From contig CAWUVK010000004.1 in assembly GCA_963926055.1 (NCBI GenBank), positions 62,001 to 126,000 of the forward strand: a stretch of DNA of 64,000 nt, in the 5' to 3' direction. A program made the translations under genes and the position numbers. Position 1 is the stretch's first letter; each line of letters begins with the position of its first letter. Below are positions 32,837-43,997 of the stretch, one piece after another. The notes below the pieces were generated by a model. It made no database searches and was not told where the DNA came from. It saw only the letters and a program-made list of their open reading frames with translations. Source of the DNA: CAJXJP01 sp963926055. GTDB taxonomy: Bacteria; Patescibacteriota; Gracilibacteria; BD1-5; UBA6164.

Positions 32837-33214
32837 TTATATATTTTCCAGTATATTTTTTAATGCAGCTAATGTCAAAGTTTCTATTTGTTTACTGTTT
32901 TGTAAATCATCTTGATTTATTACTTTTTCTCCCTTTATATTCAGGAAAATACGTCTTTTTGCAAGAGTGAAAAGTATTTCTTGAAAATCATTATTATTTT
33001 TATATTTTTGAAAAAAATTATAAAAAGCTAAATGTGAATAGGGAAGTTTAAGAGAAATTTGCCTCCAAGATTTTTTTAATAAAATATGTTCGATACATGC
33101 CTTCACAAAAATAATCTCTGGAATTTTTCTACTAGAAAATCAGAGTTTTTGAAATTTACGTTTTATGTAATTGTAATCTTTTGTCTCAAATTTATGAAAC
33201 CTGATAATCCACAA
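32837..33214 (-). pseudogene. IS5-type transposase N-terminal domain (DUF4096-like), probably a remnant
   Basis: The frame has no ATG. TTG (complementary to 33212-33214) or GTG (33104-33106) could start it. The text KDYNYIKRKFQKL, IIFVKACIEHILLKKSWRQI and YNFFQKYKNNNDFQEILFTL follows the order of the N-terminal domain of IS5-family transposases (DUF4096: a WR followed by LP and an F-x-x-W-like turn). The catalytic DDE domain is absent, as are terminal inverted repeats. Such stand-alone domains occur as decayed insertion sequences or as small regulators. Confidence 0.5.
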
Positions 33215-33277
33215 AATATATTTTTTAGAAAATATCTTTATTATTATATATTTTTTCTTGAATAAAAAAATAGATTT

Positions 33278-33673
33278 TTAATTAAAAAAATCTATTATTC
33301 TATCTGGTTGATTGAAAAAAATATCGATTCATACATAAACTCCAGAACCTAAAAATAATAAGAAAATATTTATAATAGTGAGCCTTCATCAGAAAAACCC
33401 ATAAATAAAAGGAATGATATAAAAACCATTTAAAAGTAATAGCCATTTATATTTTTCAATATTATATAAATGAGTCTTGAATAATTTACAAAGTAATCTT
33501 CAAATTATCCAGCAAACTAAACTTAAAATAAAAACAGTAATATATACAATTCATGAAATTTCATCTAAAGGAAATGATCCCATAAAAATTCCAAAATAAG
33601 GTATTTGGATACTTTGGATAAAATCTAAAAATTTCTCAGCGAGTGAATATTGATATTGAATAATTCCTTGCAT
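33278..33673 (-). CDS. Small membrane protein of unknown function
   Basis: A 131-residue protein with three to four membrane helices (IVYITVFILSLVCWIIGRLL; WLLLLNGFYIIPFIYGFFGG; LTIINIFLLFLGSGVYVGID). No family is recognised. The start is the ATG complementary to 33671-33673. A hairpin at 33724-33752 ends transcription coming from the gene at 33765, so this gene has its own promoter or depends on read-through. Confidence 0.7.
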
Positions 33674-33721
33674 ATTAAAATTGTATACAAAATATTATTT
33701 GTATTATATAATAAAAAAACA

Positions 33722-33754
33722 TTTTTCAAAATAAAAAAACGCAGATAAATGCGT
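33722..33754 (-). terminator. Terminator of the 33765 gene
   Basis: Read on the minus strand, AAAAAACGCA and TGCGTTTTTT pair around TTTATC and run into T residues. Confidence 0.8.
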
Positions 33755-33764
33755 TTTTTATTTA

Positions 33765-34217
33765 TTATACTCTTATTTTTGTGATTTTTTCACCATATTT
33801 CAAACATTTTGTTGTTATGAATTTTCCAGTGATTCCAGAAAATAGAGGAAGTAATCCCATAAATACTAGAAGTGTATCAAAATCAAGATTTGCAGAATCA
33901 GCAATTACTGATGATGCGTAAAATAATGCAATAGCATAAAATAATTGTAAATATTTGATATATTTTTTTTGTAATAAACATTTATTAATAATATTTTTTA
34001 CTAATGGGAAGATCCCAAGACCTAAAATAGAATATTTTATATATAATTCCATTTGATCTGTAACTTCATTTCCAAAAATTGTAGACTCAATTGAATCACC
34101 TTGGTAGATTAAATTATAGTACCCAGCTCATAAAATAATTAACCCAAATACAATACCAGTCACTCTTATTGTCATATCACTCGGTCTTTTTTGAACAAAT
34201 TGTATAAATTTTAGCAT
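33765..34217 (-). CDS. Small multi-pass membrane protein of unknown function
   Basis: A 150-residue protein with about four helices (TGIVFGLIILGAGYY, YSILGLGIFPLVKNIIN, LQLFYAIALFYASSVIADS, DTLLVFMGLLPLFSGITGKF). It begins with a short basic cytosolic segment (KFIQFVQKRPSDM). No family is recognised. It is divergent from the tRNA-Gln/rplU region. Confidence 0.7.
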
Positions 34218-34290
34218 TTTTCTTTTTCGCTTAATAAAGTAAATATACGGCCCTTATTTTAATAAAAGTAAAAAAAAATCAAAATTAATT

Positions 34291-34317
34291 TTGACTTTTA
34301 TTTATTTTTTATATAAT
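34291..34317 (+). promoter_or_regulatory. Promoter before tRNA-Gln
   Basis: TTGACT and TATAAT, spacer 15 bp. The leader between it and the tRNA contains AGCTGAAGCAATGCTGAAGC, a near-direct repeat. Confidence 0.5.
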
Positions 34318-34360
34318 ACACCAGCTGAAGCAATGCTGAAGCCGAATTAAAAAAATGTAT

Positions 34361-34435
34361 TGGGATGTCGCCAAGCGGTAAGGCAACGGACTTTGACTCC
34401 GTCATGCGTAGGTTCGAATCCTACCATCCCAACCA
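34361..34435 (+). tRNA. tRNA-Gln (anticodon TTG)
   Basis: A full cloverleaf is present: acceptor TGGGATG / CATCCCA, anticodon stem CGGA / TCCG with loop CTTTGAC, T-loop GGTTCGAATCC, discriminator A and an encoded CCA. The anticodon TTG reads CAA and CAG (Gln). A terminator-like hairpin follows. Confidence 0.95.
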
Positions 34436-34454
34436 TTTACCATAAAGTAAAATA

Positions 34455-34492
34455 AAAAAACTTTAATTAGGGAAAGTTTTTTATTTTTAGTT
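34455..34492 (+). terminator. Terminator after tRNA-Gln
   Basis: AAAACTTT and AAAGTTTT pair around AATTAGGG, followed by a T-rich run. Confidence 0.7.
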
Positions 34493-34528
34493 TATACAAA
34501 AGAAAAAAAATTAAAATTTAATAAAAAT

Positions 34529-34846
34529 ATGCACATGTTAGCAGTATTAGAATTAGGTGGAAACCAATTTATCGTTAGAGAAGGAGATATAATCGATGTT
34601 AAAAAAGTTGATTCTGAAATCAATTCAATTATTACAACTCAAGCATTACTTGTTTCTGATGAAGAAGGGAAAGAAACAAAAGTAGGGTCTCCATTAGTAG
34701 AAGGTTCAAAAATTGAACTTAAAGTTGTTGATCAATTCAAAGGTGAAAAAGTAAGAGTTTTCAAAATGAAGTCTAAAAAAAGACAAATGAAAAATAATGG
34801 TTTCAGACCACATCTTACAAAACTAGAAGTTTTATCAATTGGATAA
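34529..34846 (+). CDS. rplU: 50S ribosomal protein L21
   Basis: The 105-residue protein (or 103 from ATG 34535) matches L21 along its length: LAVLELGGNQFIVREGDIID, SPLVEGSKIELKVVDQFKGEKVRVFKMKSKK, then the basic end RPHLTKLEVLSIG. It binds 23S rRNA. It is usually followed by rpmA, but here a terminator follows at once and rpmA is not adjacent. No TGA codon is used. Confidence 0.95.
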   Translation: MHMLAVLELGGNQFIVREGDIIDVKKVDSEINSIITTQALLVSDEEGKETKVGSPLVEGSKIELKVVDQFKGEKVRVFKMKSKKRQMKNNGFRPHLTKLEVLSIG

Positions 34847-34855
34847 TTGATTTGA

Positions 34856-34902
34856 AAAATCTTATTTCTTTCATATAATACGAAGAAATAAGATTTTTTT
34901 TA
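34856..34902 (+). terminator. Terminator after rplU
   Basis: AATCTTATTTCTT and AAGAAATAAGATT pair around a short loop, followed by T8. Confidence 0.85.
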
Positions 34903-34981
34903 AGTCCTTAATTTTCTCTTAAGGTCGAAAGTAATAATACACAATACAAGTATATTACTATTTATTATTTAAAAATGTATT

Positions 34982-36103
34982 TTGGTTCATAAAATAAACA
35001 CTAAAGCTAGGATTCAAAGGCATCTGAGAATCTATAATGATTCTACTGTGAGTACATCCAATAATGCAGGAACGTTTAAAAAAGGAGTGAATTCTATTAA
35101 TTTTAATATTGTATTTCTTATTGTAGTGGTATTATTTCCATTTTACCCTACGTTTGCATCATTTGTACATGGAAACAATGAAGCAGAATTTGATAGATGA
35201 GATATTAATGAAGATTCTATTTTAAGTGCGTATTTTTCAGATGGAGAAGACTTTAGTGATGCACAATTCACTAATGCACCAATTATTTCTCAAGCAGATA
35301 CTTTTTTATCAATCAATACACTTTTAAATGATGAAAGAGATCTTACAGGTACAAATGAAATCATTGATTATGAAGTTCAATCAGGAGAATCATTTTCAAC
35401 AATTGCATCAAAACATCAAGTAACAGCTTCATCAATTATGTGGGCTAATAATTTTAATTCATCTCATATATTACAACCTGGAGAATTAATAAAAATACCC
35501 CCAGTTACCGGAATTATTTATACTGTTAAATCATGAGATAATGTTGCTAAAATAGCAAAAAATTATTCAATCGAAGAATCAGATATTTTAGAACAAAATT
35601 TACTTGCTTCAAACCAAGAATTAAAAGTCTGACAAGAACTTGTGCTTCCAGGAGCAAAGAAAAAAATAATTATTACTAAAAAACCAGCAGTTCCAGCTAA
35701 TAAGCCAGCTTATAGTTTTACTCAATGAGGTCAAAGTAATTATGTAAATACAAAAGGGAAATATAATCTTGTATGGAGAAAACCTTTTTCAGGTGTGGGA
35801 TGAAACTGTACCTGGTATGTGGCTTCATATAAAAATGTTGATTGGAGGTGAAATGCTAATCAATGGTTGAGAAATGCAAGAGCAAAGTGACATCCTACAT
35901 GAATGACTCCTCAAACAGGAGCTATAGTAGTTTTAGACGGGAGATGATATAATCCATGGTATGGACATGTAGCAATCGTAATGGAAGTAAAAGCAGATTC
36001 ACTGATTGTGTCAGATATGAACTACAGAAGACTCTATGAAGTTACCTATAGAGAAATACCAAAAAACGATAGAGCAATTCAATGATACATTTACGTAGAC
36101 TAA
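34982..36103 (+). CDS. Cell-wall hydrolase with two LysM domains and a CHAP domain
   Basis: The 373-residue protein has a basic N-terminus, one membrane helix at 40-60 (NIVFLIVVVLFPFYPTFASF), LysM domain 1 (YEVQSGESFSTIASKHQV, about 135-180), LysM domain 2 (YTVKSGDNVAKIAKNYSI, about 182-225), and a CHAP amidase/endopeptidase domain with Cys in GGNCTWYVASY and His in WYGHVAIVMEV. It binds and cuts peptidoglycan outside the membrane, in division or in attack on another cell. The only start between the upstream TAA and the domain is TTG 34982. Many Gly are TGA. Confidence 0.92.
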
Positions 36104-36143
36104 AAAATATTTTTCGAATGAAATTCGAAAAATATTTTTTTTA
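36101..36143 (+). terminator. Terminator after the LysM-CHAP gene
   Basis: AAAAAATATTTTTCGAA and TTCGAAAAATATTTTTT form a perfect stem with a short loop. Confidence 0.85.
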
Positions 36144-36263
36144 ATATTAAAATTTTATTTGTCAATAGAATATTAATTGATTTATTATTCAAATATTTTA
36201 GAATTAAATATAATAGGCAATATAAAATATATTATTAATATATGAAATTCATTATTCAGATAT

Positions 36264-36293
36264 TTGACTTTTGTTAATTAAAGATGATATAAT
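36264..36293 (+). promoter_or_regulatory. Promoter of the giant adhesin gene
   Basis: TTGACT-18 bp-TATAAT about 65 bp before the start. Region 36144-36357 otherwise holds only AT-rich sequence. Confidence 0.6.
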
Positions 36294-36357
36294 TAAAATG
36301 TCAATAATCTTTGTTTAAAGTAAAGATACATACAATATTTTGTTAATATAAATATCT

Positions 36358-39300
36358 ATGAAAAATTTTTATATGTGAATTAAATTATTTTTTAGTTTAT
36401 TATTTTCTCTTTTTCTTCCCATAGGATATTTATATGCAGACTGTACTATACCTAATGGTACAGGAGTAGAAAATATTGAATATGTACATAAATGGGCAAG
36501 TGCTAATATACTAGCAGACACTAGTAGTTGGAGAGACTGTAATTCAAATGATACATTTTGATCTATATGTACCCCATGAGATAGATGTAAATACAGCAGT
36601 TTTATGTGAACAGATGGTAAATTTTGTCAGCAAACAACTCAAATAAAATCAAGTGAATGTGAGATTACTAGTTGTGATGAGTGATATATACTTAGTTGAG
36701 ATAGTTGTATTGAAGATACTTCTGGATGATCTTGTGTATACAGTTATTCAAGTTCATGTTCTCAATGATATTCATATAATTCATCTACAAACAAATGTGA
36801 ATTAATAAATGTAGCAAGCCCTTGTCAGTCTGGTTTTACATATAATTCAAGCACTTGAAAATGTGAAGATAGTTGGACTTGAAAAGGTTTTTGTGAAGAA
36901 AGCTGATTTAAGGCTACTTGAGATAATTTAAATTGTGAAAAAAGAATTGTTTCAGACCCATTCTACATTGGAGGAGATATTTATAACAACTGAATATTAG
37001 CTTGTGGAACATGAACATCTTATAATGTTATTTCAAAAAAATGTGAATGATTTATTACAAATAATGAATCTCCAAAATGTAATATGTATATAGATTCATT
37101 TTATGATTCAGATAATTGGACAACAATTAGAAACACTCAATTCCAATGAAATAAAACTGGTTCAAATAATAAATGTGTTTGAAAAAAAATAAAAAATTAT
37201 TCATGTACGTCTTGATTTATACTAAATTCATCCACTAAACAGTGTGAAAAAAAAGAACAACAAAATCCATCATGTTCTATAGGTAACCTTATTACTAGTT
37301 GACCAAATGAATGAAAATGTGAATTAGAATCTAACTGTTGAGTCGATTCAGTTAATTGAGGTTGGAGTGATTATTCTTATGGATGATGGTCAATTTGTGA
37401 TACTTCCACAGGTACTAAAACTAGACAATGAACTAGAACATGTACGAACCCTACACCATTTTGAGGTTGATCAGATTGTATCTGAGCCAATCAAAATACA
37501 GAATCTACAACGTGTAGTGTAAATGCGTCTTGTTGAGCAAGTGTAAATACTTGTAATACATGAACCTTTTCTGACCGTACTGATTCTAATTGAATGGCAG
37601 TGTGGAGTTGTGTAGGATTAAATTCATGAGAAAATAAAATTTGTCAATATAATACAGATAATACAGCTCCAACAGGTACAGTATCATATTCACCTTCAAG
37701 TTGGACAAATCAAAATGTAACTATTAGTGTATCATGTAGTGATAGTGGATCATGATGTGATCAACCTACATATTCAAAAACTGTGACTTTAAATGGAGCT
37801 TGAAATATCACTATTAGAGATAAAGTATGAAACACTAGAAATATTTCATATAATGTTACAAATATAGATAATACACCACCAAGTTGAGAAGTATCTTATA
37901 CTCAAAATTCTTCTACTTGAAATGTAGTAATCACAGTTGAGTGTAGTGATAGTGGATCATGATGCAAGCAATCTACATATACAAAATCAGTAAGTTCAAA
38001 TGGTACCGGCATAATCTCTATTGCAGATAATGCTTGAAACTCTAGCAATGTTTCATACAATGTTGTAAATATAGATAATATAGCACCCACAGGAAAAGTT
38101 TCGTACTCACCATCAAATTGGACAAATTGAAATGTAGTAATCACAGTTGAGTGTAGTGATAGTGGATCATGATGTAATCAATCTACATATACAAAATCAG
38201 TAAGTTCAAATGGTTCTGGTATAATTACTATTTCAGATAATGCCTGAAATACAAAAAATATATCATATAATGTTACAAATATAGATAAAGTAGCTCCAAC
38301 AGCTACAATATCTCATAATCAAGGATGGTATAACAATATACAAACTATTACTTTTTCAGCAAAAGATACTGGATGAAGTAGGTTAAAACGAATATATTTG
38401 CAAGAAAGTGTAAATGGTTGAAATTATACTTATGTTTCAGCAGCGAATTATGATAATTTAAATTCATCTACAAATGTAACAAAAACATTTACTCGCTCTG
38501 CTATAAATGGAAATAATTATAAATATAGATTAATATCTTGGGATTATACAGGACAATATAGTATTGTATATGGACCAAATTCAGCAATATATTTTGATAC
38601 TGTTGCTCCAGATGAACCTAATATAAATTCATCTACGCATCAAAATAATGTGTGGTTAAATAATAATAATCCTTCTTTTTGAATATCAAAAAATAATGTA
38701 GGACCAAGTAATTCTACAAATTATTATTGTATAGATACAAATAATAGTTGTGATCCAAATATATCTTGAGATTATAAATCATATACTAATTTATCAAATG
38801 GTGTTTGATATTTTAGAGCTAAAACGTGTGATACTGGTTGATGTAGCGGTGTAAAATCGTTTACAATTAAAACAGATATGACAAAAGCTACATGATCATT
38901 AGATTATAATACAGGTTGGTATAATAAACAGCAAATAATTTCTTTTTGAGCTACAGATACTGGATGAAGTAAATTAAAAAGAATTCGGTTACAGGTGAGT
39001 AAAGATGGAAATTCTTTTGAATATATTGCAAATACAGATTATAATAATCTTAACACAGATAGTATATATAAAGAATATATCCAAATTCCTAATACTAATA
39101 TAATTGATAATACTCAATGAGATGTAGTGGAAACTCCTTTAGATAATTACGAAGCTACACCTATTGATCAACAACCTGGTATTGATATTCCAAGTTCATG
39201 AAATCCAGATTCAACAATATCAAATCCTACTATTCCTGACAATCAAATACAACCGAATGATCCTTCGGAAAATGCTATTATGTTTCAATCACAAAACATA

Positions 39301-42300
39301 GCATACCAAGTTAATATGGATGAAAAAACTTGAGAATTAAATAATTATCAATATTTATTTTATCTTCCTACTTCTTTAACTTCTTTAAATAATAGTGGTT
39401 ATAAGTATAGGCTTATTGTTTGGGATAATGCTGGAAATATAACTTTTGTACCTGGACCAAGTGGAACAATTAATTTTGATACTATAAAACCTACTGTTTG
39501 AGCAACTAATTCGGATGAAAATCTATGGAAAAACACCAAAGAAACAGTTACATTAAGTGCTGGAGATCAATGATGAAGTGGAGTTAAATATTCTAAATAT
39601 ATCTGGAATAATAATTCATGTGTAACTAATTGAGTACTATACTCAAATGGTGATACTACTACGATTCCAGCAGAATGAAAGAATACATTATATTTATGTG
39701 CAAGTGATAATGCAGGAAATATACAAACCTGGTCAGGTATTTATAAATTTGATGAAACAAATCCAGAAGTGAATCATAATTATTTATTTGATGATACATG
39801 GACAAATGCATCAAGTGTTATTAATTTTAAAGCAACTGATCCAAATCCTACTATTCATTCTGACATTAAAGAGACAAAATATTGTAGAAATTCTGAATGT
39901 AATCCAAATATTTCTGGAAATAGTATTACTTTGACTTTAGATGATGAAAGTATTTACAGATTTCAAACTATTGATCATGCTGGAAATAAAAGTCCTATAA
40001 AAGAAGTAAGTGTAAAAATTGAAGATAATACACCAAATATATCTGTAGATTTCACTGATACAATTGGACAAAATTATACAGCTTGAAATTGGATAAACTC
40101 AAATATAAATGCAAAAATAAATTGTAGAGATACAGATGAATCTATAAATTCAGGCTGTAATCCAGATACATATCAATTTAATCTTACAGATAATAAAGAT
40201 ACATGTTTAAGTAATGTAAGTTGATTTGAAAACTATACATCTCAATGAGTAAATATTACAACATTAAATAATACAAATAAAGTTCTCTATATTTGTATGA
40301 GAGCAAAAGATTTTGCAGAGAATGGATATAGTTATTCAGATGTGTATGAAGTAAAAATAGATAAAATTATTCCAAATTATGAAGATATTTCAGTAAATTC
40401 TTGATATCCAGATACAAATAGTAAATTACATGCAAGTGAAAGAGAGTTGTCATATTCTATTGATGATAAATCATGAGCTCCAATAGTAAAAATAGAATGA
40501 TACTTTGAAGATTATGAAAATAATGATTCATTTACTCTTTCTAAAACATCTTCTTGAAATACTTTAACTTTCATGTGAAATATGACAAAAGTTGATAATG
40601 AGGAAAGTATATCAGATGGTATGAGAACCTATAGTTTTCATATTACTAAAATTGAAGATCAAGCGGGAAATAGTATTTCTAGAAATATAACTAACCCTAT
40701 AAAAACGTATAATTATAATGTTTATGCAAATATAGATTCTAATCTAAAAATTTCATTAGTAAAAAATGATTTAAACTCTCATAATATTGCCAATGGAGAA
40801 ATTAATAATATGAATATTGAAGTTAGAGATGAATTTAATAATATAATTATACCAATTGCAAATATTTGAAGAAAAGTAAATATGGTTTTTAGTGGACAAA
40901 ATACATTAAAATTAAATCAATATAATACTATAAATTCAGATTCCTCAATATTTGTGAATATTCCAAACTCAGAGACATTATTTAAAAATGATATTTTTAA
41001 CTCTTGAGATAATCAATACAATAATTTGCTTTCAAATAATTGAATATATACTTTTGAATACAAAGTTTATACTCCAACATTTAATGGAATAAAAACAAAT
41101 GGCCAACAATATGTAAATGGTTGAGCTCATATTAGTGAAATCGAAGTAAAAACTCAACAAGATTTAGGTATAAACAATGTTTCAGAAACTGAATTTGTGT
41201 GAAATAAAATTGAACCAAATATTGATTTTGATTTTGCACCATTAATTTCAACTCAATTTGACTGAGATTTTTCTAAAAATTATTCTTTGAATCAAGATTT
41301 AGAAAATATAATTTCTTTTATAAATACAGATTCTAGTAAACCACTTTCAAACCAAAAAGTATTTTTATGATTTGGAAAAGCAACTCAAAATACTAATGGT
41401 ACGCAAGAAAATTTAAATTTAGTAGTAAATTGAAGTAGTATTTCTGAATGACATCAAACAAATATTACAAATTTAAAAAGTTTTGATAATTTTAATCAAA
41501 AAAGTTTTAGCTCTGAAATTAAACAAACAAAAGAGAGTTTAACGGATAATGAAAAAAAGCATTATATTTCAACTCATATTTGATATACTTTAGATGGAAA
41601 TAATATTTTTTACAATAGTGATATTATTTGAAAAACGAATTATTCTGCGGGAACACTTTTAGATAGTTCTACAAATCTTTGAGTAAAAGTACTTTGAAAT
41701 GTACAATCAAAGAATCAAACAGATATTTCTGATAATCAATCTGAAACTGATATTTATCAATTATGAAATAATACAAAAGCTGATTTAAAAGAAAAAATTA
41801 AGAAAAATGTAGCTGAAATTTCAATGAATGTATCTGCTGAGGAAGTTTCACAAATTACAAATATTTGATGAAATTCTTGGGATAATTCAATAATTGCTCC
41901 AAAGTTATCAAATCAAAAAATATTATTAACAAAATGAGAAGTAAAATTATCTTCAGCACAAAAATATACAGGGAAGAAAACATTAGTAATACAATGATGA
42001 AACCTTTATATAACTGAAAATCTTTTAGCTTCAAATAAAGTAAATGATATTTTATGAATTATAGTTCTGGAAGATGAAAATGGAAATGGTTGAAATGTTT
42101 ATATAGATCCAAGTGTAACAGCTTTAGAAGCAGTAATTTTTGCTGATAAATCTTTATTAAATTACGATGGAAGTAATGTAGTTACAGATGGAAGACAATT
42201 AAAAAATCAATTTTATTTCTATTGAACATTGTTTAGTGAAAATACACTTTGAGGATATGTTTCTCAACAATGTCCATATTTTGTTTCTAATTGTGATTTT

Positions 42301-42498
42301 GATACAGCTGAAAAATATGATTTAAATTTTCTAAGATCATATTATGTCTATGATTCAAATGATGATGGAAATTTAGATGCAGCAAACTGAAATTCATATT
42401 TCAATTCTTGAGATGCATATTTTGCTTATCCTGTTATATTCGAATATAACTCTAATATCCAAAATAATCCTCCAGATTTATTTGAAATTAATCAATAA
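36358..42498 (+). CDS. Giant secreted adhesin-like protein (2046 residues) with thrombospondin-like and Ig-like modules
   Basis: A single frame of 2046 codons stays open only if TGA is Gly. Order: signal peptide (LFFSLLFSLFLPIGYLYA); a Cys-rich EGF-like region to about residue 330 (CDEGYILSGDSC, CQSGFTYNSSTGKCE); a thrombospondin type 1-like module at about 335-395 (GGWSDYSYGGWSICD, KTRQGTRTCTNPTP); three 70-residue tandem repeats (about 437-647) with paired Cys (CSDSGSGC); then many Ig-like beta modules, two with the phrase TGGS-[RK]-LKRI. Repeats end in AGN-type turns. There is no C-terminal anchor or LPxTG, so retention must be by another route. Likely role: attachment to another cell or matrix. 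Confidence 0.88.
37666..38295 (+). repeat. Three tandem 210-bp repeats within the adhesin gene
   Basis: The block AATGTAGTAATCACAGTTGA, with the bases after it, recurs at 37921 and 38131, and a diverged first copy lies at 37711, always 210 bp apart. Copies 2 and 3 are nearly identical over about 90 bp. Each codes one Ig-like unit beginning NIDN.APTG and containing SCSDSGSGC or ECSDSGSGC. Confidence 0.85.
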
Positions 42499-42527
42499 AA
42501 AAACTCGCAATTGCGAGTTTTTTTATT
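42499..42527. terminator. Terminator between the adhesin gene and the gene at 42537
   Basis: AAAAAACTCGCAA and TTGCGAGTTTTTT form a perfect palindrome, usable from both sides. Confidence 0.85.
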
Positions 42528-42536
42528 GTAATAAAA

Positions 42537-43397
42537 TTATTCTTTCATAGCATTTGAAATTTTATATACTACTTGATTTATAGGGTTGAGATTTTTATGA
42601 AGTTCTAAACGTAAATCTACATAACTTTTTTGTAATAGAGTGAGTAAATCATGAATCGGAAGATTTGTTTCATAATCATTATATGTTTTTAACGCAATCG
42701 GGTAGAGATCATATGCTTTTTGTATTTCATTTTCAATCAGATTTTTTTTCTTCTTTTCTTTTTCTATAATATCAGAAATATTATAATTTTGAGTTATTTT
42801 TTCACTATCCTCTAAATTTTTATCTTGTTGAATTATATTTGCTGTAATTGAATTGTATTCGTTGAGATATTCTAAATAATTATGATATTCACACAGTTGA
42901 AACGTAAGCTGATCAAGCATATTTTTTTTATCTGTAGGGTTATTTGTTTTATTTGTACTTAAACATTCATTCTCTTCTTTCAATCTTTCTAAATTCCCAA
43001 GCTGAGAAGTATATGCTTTATTTAAAGGTCACGTTTTTTTTGCTTCCCCTAACTCTTGCATTATGAAGTTTATACTACGTTCTTGAGCTCACAACATAGC
43101 ACATGCATAAATATTATTTACATTACTAATATAAATTTTTTGAGCAACTTCTAAATCATTATCATCAATTGAATAAATTTTTTTATTTTCAGGAGTATCT
43201 TTATTTAAATTTGGAAATTTTTGCGTGGTAAATATTGGATTTTCAGGTTCATATTTAGTACAAATTTCAGAATTACGATTAGTATATAACGTATAACCTG
43301 CAGGGATTTCTTCTTCATCAGCATTCAAAACATATCCACTGAGAAATATCGACAGGATTGTTAGAATAATCAAAGAATATTTTATTTTGTTCTTCAT
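42537..43397 (-). CDS. Exported coiled-coil protein of unknown function
   Basis: The 286-residue protein has a signal peptide (IKYSLIILTILSIFLSGYVLNA). A short N-terminal domain with two Cys (SEICTKYEP, IYACAML) is followed by a long helical part (LERLKEENECL, IIEKEKKKKNLIENEIQKAY). Two TGA codons join what would otherwise look like two frames. It lies between the adhesin and a PilX-like gene on the opposite strand to the adhesin. No family is recognised, but context suggests a pilus or surface role. Confidence 0.7.
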
Positions 43398-43418
43398 AGA
43401 TGAATGTTTAATAATTAT

Positions 43419-43937
43419 TTAATGAGAATATTTTTTTACAATTTTTTTGTTTCAAATTTCTCTCCAAGTTATAGATTTTTCTAAATCTTTTTTTATTTCA
43501 GCACTCGAAGAAATATTTAATAGTGAATATCAGCTCAGATTATTCAGAGTAATTTCCACATCATTCGTATTTCATGAAAATGAAAAATTCTCATAAATTA
43601 TTTCAGAATTATTATTGTATACCATTTCTATAGGACCTCAATTTATAATTGAAATTTCGATATATTCTTGAGATGAACCTGAAAATGCTATATTTTTATT
43701 TTCAGATTTTTTTAAACTTAAAGTTTCTGTATTTTTATCACTATACATAATAGTTTCATTTTTTTCTATCGCTCATCAACGAGAGGATAATTGATCTTTA
43801 ATAGTATCTTGAAAATTAATATTTTCTTGAACACTTTTATGGATTTTTGTACTGATACTTATAAATCCTATAGAAATGATCAAACTTAGAAAAATTGACC
43901 ATATTAATATAGAAGCATTTTTTTTCGTTTTTTGCAT
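43419..43937 (-). CDS. PilX-like minor pilin or membrane-anchored pilus protein (tentative)
   Basis: The 172-residue protein begins MQKTKKNASILIWSIFLSLIISIGFISIS, a basic leader directly followed by one hydrophobic helix. This is the layout of PilX N-terminal regions (KGSALILxLLIVxxL) but without the GFTLxE box. The rest is a beta-rich exported domain (IAFSGSSQEYIEISIINGG, NLSGYSLLNIS). The ATG at 43937 is chosen because an upstream in-frame start at 44009 would add a polar extension before the helix. It lies head to head with the PilB-type gene at 43998 and 21 bp before the gene at 42537. Confidence 0.5.
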
Positions 43938-43997
43938 AGATATCAATTGTGTGATATAATTTAAAGTAGTATAATTTATATTTGTGAAATTACAAGA

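Noticed and set aside
34320..34360. Short GCTGAAGC repeats before tRNA-Gln as an RNA element
   Set aside because: The repeat is only two imperfect copies without a clear stem or second instance; it may just be tRNA leader.
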